Assembly: GCA_031380225.1 (NCBI GenBank)
Contig: JANNFX010000176.1
Location: 1 to 28,289 of the forward strand
DNA length: 28,289 nt
Reading direction: 5' to 3'
DNA from: JANNFX01 sp031380225
GTDB taxonomy: Bacteria > Pseudomonadota > Alphaproteobacteria > Rhizobiales > Hyphomicrobiaceae
Under the pieces are notes generated by a model. That model was not told where the DNA came from. It saw nothing but the letters and a program-made list of their open reading frames with translations, and ran no database searches. Positions 24,280 to 28,289 of the stretch are shown here, piece by piece; the stretch's first letter is position 1, and every line of letters begins with the position of its first letter. Made by a program: the position numbers and the translations under genes.

Positions 24280-25143
24280 TCACCAACTCCCCGAAGAGCC
24301 GCCGCCACCAAAATCGCCGCCGCCGCCTGACCAATCACTGCCGCCGGACCAATCACCCGATCCACCCGGAATAACAACCACGCCGCCGTTATTGCCGAAG
24401 CGTCCTCGCCGGCGCCGTTGCTGCCGCGGATCGATACTGGTGGGCATGGTCGATGCTTGTTTGTACTGCTGGTACATGATGAATAGGAAAATGGCGATCC
24501 AGATGGCGAGGAAGATCAAGGCCGCTGTATCCGCTCCTTGGCCGCCGCTGCCATTCAAGCCTTTGGCGCGTTCGCGCACCGCTTCCTCGTCTCCGAGTAG
24601 CACGTCCTTGATATCGCGAACGCCGTTGCGAATGCCGCCCGAAAAATCACCACGCCGGAAACTCGGCAGAATGCCATTTTGAATGATGATGCTTGAGAGC
24701 GCATCGGTCATTTGCGGCTCAAGTTTGCGCCCAACTTCGATGCGGACTTTGCGATCGTTGGGGGCGATAATCAGCACGATGCCGTTGTCTTTGTCCTTTT
24801 GGCCGATACCCCATTTGCGCGCGACTTTAATGCCGTACTCCTCGATCGCGTAGCCGCCGAGCGAAGGCACGGTTAGCACAGCCACTTGATCGGATGAGGT
24901 TTCTTCGAGCGTCTTAAGCTGTGCCTCTATGACGTCGCGATCTTCCTGATTGAGAAGTCCAGCCGCATCAGTAATGCGGCCCTTCAATTCAGGAATTTCA
25001 GGCGCCGCAAATGCCGCCGTGCCGAGCGCCAGCCATATCATGGCCGCTATCAACGGGATGGCGAACGCCAACTTGTGCCAGGACGATAACCCGGCGCAAG
25101 CACCTGCATTTTCGCGGCAATGCGTCAACCGCACGTCACGCAT
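24280..25143 (-). CDS. YgcG-family TPM-domain protein with Gly-rich tail
   Basis: Exported, membrane-anchored TPM-domain protein of 287 residues from the ATG at 25143, which has GGGAGG 9 bp upstream; an in-frame TTG at 25170 is less likely. A signal peptide ends near LGTAAFAAPEIPELKG. The TPM domain follows with ITDAAGLLNQEDRDVIEAQL, DQVAVLTVPSLGGYAIEEYG, GIGQKDKDNGIVLIIAPND and RKVRIEVGRKLEP. A membrane helix (AALIFLAIWIAIFLFIMYQ) is near residue 215. The C-terminus is the Gly/Ser/Trp-rich, low-complexity tail typical of the YgcG family (WSGGGGDFGGGGSSGSW). It lies 33 bp after lemA and is probably in the same transcript. The biochemical function is unknown. Confidence 0.9.
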   Translation of the reverse strand: MRDVRLTHCRENAGACAGLSSWHKLAFAIPLIAAMIWLALGTAAFAAPEIPELKGRITDAAGLLNQEDRDVIEAQLKTLEETSSDQVAVLTVPSLGGYAIEEYGIKVARKWGIGQKDKDNGIVLIIAPNDRKVRIEVGRKLEPQMTDALSSIIIQNGILPSFRRGDFSGGIRNGVRDIKDVLLGDEEAVRERAKGLNGSGGQGADTAALIFLAIWIAIFLFIMYQQYKQASTMPTSIDPRQQRRRRGRFGNNGGVVVIPGGSGDWSGGSDWSGGGGDFGGGGSSGSW

Positions 25144-25176
25144 CGGCGTGGACCTCCCGGTTCGAGGCAATGCGGA

Positions 25177-25794
25177 TTACTTCTTCTCGAAGTCGACCTT
25201 CGGGACTTTCATTTCCTCGGCTGGGATTTCGAAGTTCGCCATGTCCTTCTTGTCGGGATAGAGGAACGACTTCCACCACTTGCCGGGATAGGTATTGATT
25301 TCGGTGTTGTACTGCTTGACCGACTGGATGTAATCGCGCCGCGAGGTGGCGATGCGGTTTTCCGTGCCTTCAAGCTGGGCTTGCAAGGTCAGGAAGTTCT
25401 GGCCTGACTTGATGTCAGGATACCTTTCAGCGACCACCATCAGCTGACGCAGGGCGCCGCCGAGGGTATTCTGTGCCTCCTGGAATTTTTTCATGGCCTC
25501 CGGATTGGTCAGAATGTCGGCCGGCACTTGAACGCTGGTGGCTTTGGCGCGCGCTTCTGTAACCTGGGTCAGGACGGTTTTTTCCTGCTCGGCAAAACCT
25601 TTGACGGTGTTGACCAGGTTATCGATGAGATCGGTACGGCGCTTGTACTGGTTCAACACTTCCGCCCATGAGGCTTGCGCGCTCTGTTCGTAGGTCGGGA
25701 TATTATTGACGCCGCACCCTGCCATCGGCAGCGTCAGCATCAGAGCGGCCAGGATGGCCAGCGGTTGCGTCAGGCGAAAGCGGGGGGCGGACAT
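25177..25794 (-). CDS. lemA: LemA family protein, likely lipoprotein
   Basis: LemA-type protein of 205 residues. The N-terminal hydrophobic segment ends in LPMAGC, a plausible lipobox with Cys27, although Met at -3 is not the commonest residue. The conserved LemA core follows: GVNNIPTYEQSAQASWAEVL, NQYKRRTDLIDNLVNTVKGF, VVAERYPDIKSGQNFLTLQ and LEGTENRIATSRRDY. It is largely long helices. AGGAG lies 6 bp before the ATG. It is first in a lemA-TPM-TPM series, an arrangement common in bacteria whose molecular role is not established. The gene is divergent from the VRP-repeat gene. Confidence 0.93.
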   Translation of the reverse strand: MSAPRFRLTQPLAILAALMLTLPMAGCGVNNIPTYEQSAQASWAEVLNQYKRRTDLIDNLVNTVKGFAEQEKTVLTQVTEARAKATSVQVPADILTNPEAMKKFQEAQNTLGGALRQLMVVAERYPDIKSGQNFLTLQAQLEGTENRIATSRRDYIQSVKQYNTEINTYPGKWWKSFLYPDKKDMANFEIPAEEMKVPKVDFEKK

Positions 25795-25890
25795 TGGGGG
25801 CTCCTGGTCAGACGGCTGGCGAGGTCGAGCCTCAGCGCAGCTGATTTAGCATTGCGCAGGGTGACTGTGAACATCGCTCACCGGGTCCAA

Positions 25891-25910
25891 AGGTTAATGT
25901 TCGCTAACCT
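25891..25910. promoter_or_regulatory. Inverted repeat AGGTTA-N8-TAACCT, candidate operator
   Basis: Perfect 6-bp arms in the 285-bp divergent region between lemA and the VRP-repeat gene. A second, wider pair, GTGAACA (25867-25873) and TGTTCAC (25913-25919), surrounds it off-centre. The site resembles a CtrA box (TTAA-N7-TTAAC) only with spacing one base off, so I do not name the regulator. Confidence 0.3.
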
Positions 25911-25975
25911 ATTGTTCACCAACAAAAGATGAAGACGTTCGAATTCACTCCGTAGTCGGCTAGGTTTCGCTCGTG

Positions 25976-26039
25976 GGAGTCCCCTCGCAGCCACCGGTCA
26001 TTGGTACGGGTCCCGTGGTCTCGGGCTGCGAGGCGCTCC
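25976..26039 (+). other. Long hairpin in the leader of the VRP-repeat gene
   Basis: Perfect 10-bp arms CCTCGCAGCC (25983-25992) and GGCTGCGAGG (26024-26033) are extended outwards by GGAG (25976-25979) with CTCC (26036-26039). The 31-nt interior can form further small pairings (ACGGG with CCCGT). It ends 40 bp before the ATG at 26080. It has no T-run. A structured 5' leader or small RNA is plausible; it fits no riboswitch class I know. Confidence 0.45.
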
Positions 26040-26079
26040 TGTTAGGCCCGCGCGCCGCCAATCAGTTTGGGATATCGTC

Positions 26080-26787
26080 ATGCGTAAATTCATTGGAGCG
26101 GCTGCGGCTGCCGTCGCTGTTTTGGCCGTATCGCCGGCATTAGCCTGCCATGGCGACCGCGAGTGCTATCAAAAGGTCAGGGCGCCCGACGAGTATCGAA
26201 CCGTTGAGCGCCCGGTTGTATTGCGCCCCGGCTACAGCCAAGTCGTCCGCGAACCGGCCCTGACAATGACGCGCGTAGAGCCGGTTGTTGTGGCTCCCGG
26301 CAGCGTCAGAGTTGAGCGCGTTCCGGCAGCCTATGGCACGGTTATGCGCCGTGAAGTTGTGCGGCCTGAAACCGTCACATATCGCTCGACGCCGGCCGTG
26401 ACCCGAACCGTTCATGAAACCGTCGTCGTGCGCCCGGCGGCATCGCGTTGGCAAACGTCGCGCGGCTGGCATGGCGAAGAACGCCGGTGCCGCGTCGTCA
26501 CCCCAGCGGTGACGCGCACGGTCGCCCGCGAGGTCGTTGTCGCACGTGCCGGCCGCGTACCGGTCACCGTGCCGGCCGTCGTACGTGACGTGCCGGTGCC
26601 AGTGCTGATCCGGCCGGCGACGGAGCGCAGGGTCTACTTGCCGCCGGTTGTCGACTATGTTCCGCGTACGGTCGTCTTGCGCCCGGCCGTTGACCGGGTC
26701 ATCGAGTACCCGCCGGTCATTGGCACAACGAGCCATCAAGTTCTGGTGCGCCGCGGCGGCGATCACTGGGTTCCGAGCCGCTGGTAG
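26080..26787 (+). CDS. Secreted Val/Pro/Arg-rich repeat protein, function unknown
   Basis: Exported protein of 235 residues that I cannot assign to a function. The N-terminus MRKFIGAAAAAVAVLAVSPALA is a signal peptide, with mature protein likely starting CHGDRECYQK. A lipoprotein is possible, since Cys is at the junction, but the lipobox is poor. The rest is built from short imperfect units rich in Val, Pro and Arg: VERPVVLRPG, PAVTRTVHETVVVRPA, PAVTRTVAREVVVARA, RTVVLRPAVDRV. It is strongly basic and predicted to be mostly extended strands. It has three cysteines. Similar proteins occur in Rhizobiales to my knowledge, all uncharacterised. A GC-rich hairpin precedes it. Confidence 0.75.
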   Translation: MRKFIGAAAAAVAVLAVSPALACHGDRECYQKVRAPDEYRTVERPVVLRPGYSQVVREPALTMTRVEPVVVAPGSVRVERVPAAYGTVMRREVVRPETVTYRSTPAVTRTVHETVVVRPAASRWQTSRGWHGEERRCRVVTPAVTRTVAREVVVARAGRVPVTVPAVVRDVPVPVLIRPATERRVYLPPVVDYVPRTVVLRPAVDRVIEYPPVIGTTSHQVLVRRGGDHWVPSRW

Positions 26788-26878
26788 GCGAAAACAGCTG
26801 ACAGCAACCGCTCAAGCTCGCAATTCCAGCCCAGTTACCCACACTTTGGCCCAATTGGTGCCCTGGGCGCGCTTCAGG

Positions 26879-26906
26879 TTGCCATAATCGGTCAGCACTG
26901 TAGAAC
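26879..26906 (+). promoter_or_regulatory. Candidate sigma-70-type promoter for the ParA-like gene
   Basis: TTGCCA (26879-26884) and TAGAAC (26901-26906) are separated by 16 bp, a 5/6 and a 4/6 match to the -35 and -10 consensus. It lies 60 bp before the likely ATG at 26966. This is a weak prediction from sequence alone. Confidence 0.25.
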
Positions 26907-26965
26907 TGCCTCGGGGACCTTCAGGGGTGATCAAGAGTCATGGCCGGGGTGGGGCCTGTATTAGT

Positions 26966-27850
26966 ATGCGCAAAACCATAGCGGTTATGAACACCAAGGG
27001 CGGTGTCGGCAAGTCGACGCTCGTCATGGCGCTGGCCGAAACACTTTCCGCATATCACGGAAAAAATGTCTTAGTCGTCGACAGTGACGCGCAGGCGAGC
27101 GTGTCATCGATGCTCATGACGGTCGCCAACTTACACCGCTTGCAGAACGATGGCTCAACTCTGGTTGATTATCTCGTCGGCCGTGTCCTTCAAAACAAAG
27201 AAACTGAGTGGCCGCGATTTGTGGTTCGCAATGTTTCCGACGTCGATGAATCCAAGACGGTTTTTGTCATCCCGTCCGATATGCAACTGACGCTGTTCGA
27301 GCGCGAAGTCTCGAAGGAAAGCCTGCACGGGCGCTTGCGGCTTGCGATCAGCGCGCTGTTGACCGAAGCGCGCAATGTGTTTGACGTGGTGTTGATCGAC
27401 TGCCCGCCAGGATTATCGATCTTGACTGAAAGTTGGCTTCGCGAAGCCGACTATCATGTCTCGCCAACCAAAGCCGATTACGTGTCGCTGTGCGGCCTCG
27501 AAGTGTTCCGCCGTTTCAAGAGCCTCAACCCGGAGATGGGGTTTGCGCGCGACCTCGGCGTCATCATCAATATGAAAGATCAGTATTCGGCGACTGAGAA
27601 CGACTATCACGGCTGGCTGGCTGCCGATCCCGTCAATCGGTGTTTTGCGTGGACGCTGCCGCGTGTGAATGCGCTGCAAGACGCGGCGCGGTTCCAACCC
27701 CTTGAACGCAGTTATATTGCCAAATATCCGGGTGCGATTGGTGACGCCGTTCGCGGCTTGACCAACGAAATCTTGGCCCGGATGGCGGAAGACGATGCGG
27801 CCGGTGGCGGCACAATAGCCGAGACACCGATCAGCCGTATGGCAGGTTAG
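26966..27850 (+). CDS. Orphan ParA/MinD-type ATPase
   Basis: Cytosolic P-loop ATPase of 294 residues in the ParA family, which positions DNA or protein cargo by ATP-dependent dimer gradients on the nucleoid. The ATG at 26966 puts the deviant Walker A KGGVGKST at residues 11-18, the usual spot; an in-frame GTG at 26927 is less likely. VLVVDSDAQASVS is the Walker A-prime region and DVVLIDCPPGLSI is Walker B. The C-terminal half is less like standard ParA. No parB gene or parS-like site follows, and the convergent XdhC gene ends 13 bp beyond the stop. It is therefore more likely a cargo-positioning orphan than the chromosomal ParA. There are no signs of a plasmid backbone. Confidence 0.88.
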   Translation: MRKTIAVMNTKGGVGKSTLVMALAETLSAYHGKNVLVVDSDAQASVSSMLMTVANLHRLQNDGSTLVDYLVGRVLQNKETEWPRFVVRNVSDVDESKTVFVIPSDMQLTLFEREVSKESLHGRLRLAISALLTEARNVFDVVLIDCPPGLSILTESWLREADYHVSPTKADYVSLCGLEVFRRFKSLNPEMGFARDLGVIINMKDQYSATENDYHGWLAADPVNRCFAWTLPRVNALQDAARFQPLERSYIAKYPGAIGDAVRGLTNEILARMAEDDAAGGGTIAETPISRMAG

Positions 27851-27863
27851 GTTGCGGCTCAGT

Positions 27864-28289
27864 CTAACTCACAATCCCTGCCGCCTTTGCTTCTGAAACC
27901 AGCTCTGCCAAAATGCCGGCCGCAAGGCTGATCCGGCTTTTGGCGCCTGGGATCAGCCCAACGGGACAGCGCAAGCGCGAAATCGCATCAGGTCCGAAAC
28001 CTAACTCGCCAAGTTTTTCGACCCGGTCCGCATGCGCTTTGCGGCCGCCAAGAACGCCGATGTAAAAACACGGGCGGGGCAAGATCCGCGCGAGAATAGG
28101 CGCTTCCCAATCATGCTCATGGAAGGCGACGATGGCGGCCGACCAGCGATCGAGGTTGGACACATCAAGGTCCGAGGCGTTGGTCAGACCCTCAGTGGCA
28201 AATCCCAAAACTTTGACGGCGTCGCGCGCATCGGCGTCGGGAGAGACAATATCGGTTTCAAAACCAGCGGACGTCACGAGCCCGGCAAT
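27864..28289 (-). CDS. XdhC/CoxI family protein, N-terminus beyond window
   Basis: The C-terminal Rossmann-like domain of an XdhC/CoxI-type protein, which helps insert or sulfurate the molybdenum cofactor of xanthine or CO dehydrogenases, or handles Moco precursors. The frame is open to the last base, so the gene continues beyond it. A GTG at 28277 is in frame but falls within the domain and is not the true start. Visible motifs are AIVAFHEHDWEAPIL, FYIGVLGGRKAHADRVEKL, and CPVGLIPGAKSRISLAAGIL, matching the family's GALGSRRTHxxR and GLxIGAxTPxEIAxSI blocks. The usual TPxEIA residues are replaced by SRISLA. The partner molybdoenzyme is outside the window. Confidence 0.85.
   Translation of the reverse strand: MAGLVTSAGFETDIVSPDADARDAVKVLGFATEGLTNASDLDVSNLDRWSAAIVAFHEHDWEAPILARILPRPCFYIGVLGGRKAHADRVEKLGELGFGPDAISRLRCPVGLIPGAKSRISLAAGILAELVSEAKAAGIVS

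Noticed and set aside
25891..25910. CtrA binding site TTAA-N7-TTAAC
   Set aside because: The sequence TTAATGTTCGCTAAC has the second half-site one base out of register. It is listed only as a generic inverted repeat.
26140..26766. Reading frame of 208 codons antisense to the VRP-repeat gene
   Set aside because: It mirrors the repetitive codons of the + strand gene, which has a signal peptide and proper start. The antisense product has no sensible features.
26927..26965. Upstream GTG start for the ParA-like gene
   Set aside because: It adds 13 residues before MRKTIAVMNTKGG that are unlike the family. The ATG at 26966 puts the Walker motif at its normal position.
27841..27882. Bidirectional terminator between the ParA-like and XdhC genes
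   Set aside because: GGCAGG and CCTGCC plus GTTAG and CTAAC can pair, but the stem is asymmetrical, overlaps both gene ends and has no T-run on either strand.

Overview
The window reads as chromosomal DNA from an alphaproteobacterium, most likely of the Rhizobiales/Hyphomicrobiales. This is inferred from gene content, not from a database search. The clues are the order recG / sdhE-mfd, a BcsS-type outer-membrane protein, a phasin-like protein, a short MetH without its homocysteine domain, and a coupled thrC-M16 peptidase-GNAT-EAL operon. Base composition is moderately GC-rich by eye. I saw no rRNA, tRNA, CRISPR array, prophage or intact transposase.

Left part (1-9611). A truncated fumarase gene (fumC, - strand) faces a CobC-like histidine phosphatase (+), with two tandem GGTCAA-N7-TTGACC operator-like sites between them. 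The phosphatase overlaps tail to tail with a periplasmic Zn/Mn-binding protein gene (-). Next come recG (-), divergent from sdhE and mfd (+), which link DNA repair with assembly of flavinylated succinate dehydrogenase. A small unrecognised protein with one C-terminal membrane segment (+) closes this part.

Centre (9612-13144). A 517-bp intergenic stretch carries a 70-bp palindromic repeat, a 149-bp nested palindrome and a leader hairpin. It precedes metH (+), which encodes folate, cobalamin and reactivation domains but no homocysteine-binding domain. After metH lies the C-terminal relic of a PIN-domain (VapC-like) toxin.

Centre-right (13145-20313, - strand). thrC, an M16 zinc peptidase, a RimJ-like acetyltransferase and a large membrane c-di-GMP protein form a tightly packed operon with ATGA and GTGA stop/start overlaps. 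The last protein has a degenerate GGDEF domain, an intact EAL domain and an unusual proline-rich tail of about 310 residues.

Right part (20397-28289). Here are a lone BcsS-like outer-membrane protein (-), a phasin-like protein (+), a periplasmic rhodanese (+) converging on a periplasmic thioredoxin-like protein (-), and a lemA-TPM-TPM membrane operon (-) whose last junction carries the second copy of the 70-bp palindrome. These are followed by a secreted Val/Pro/Arg repeat protein (+) with a hairpin leader, an orphan ParA-type ATPase (+), and the C-terminal part of an XdhC-family protein (-) cut by the window end.

Most of the window is housekeeping. The least explained items are the two palindromic repeat families, the tandem operators before fumC, the VapC relic, the MetH lacking one domain, the tail of the EAL protein, and the secreted VRP-repeat protein with its structured leader.
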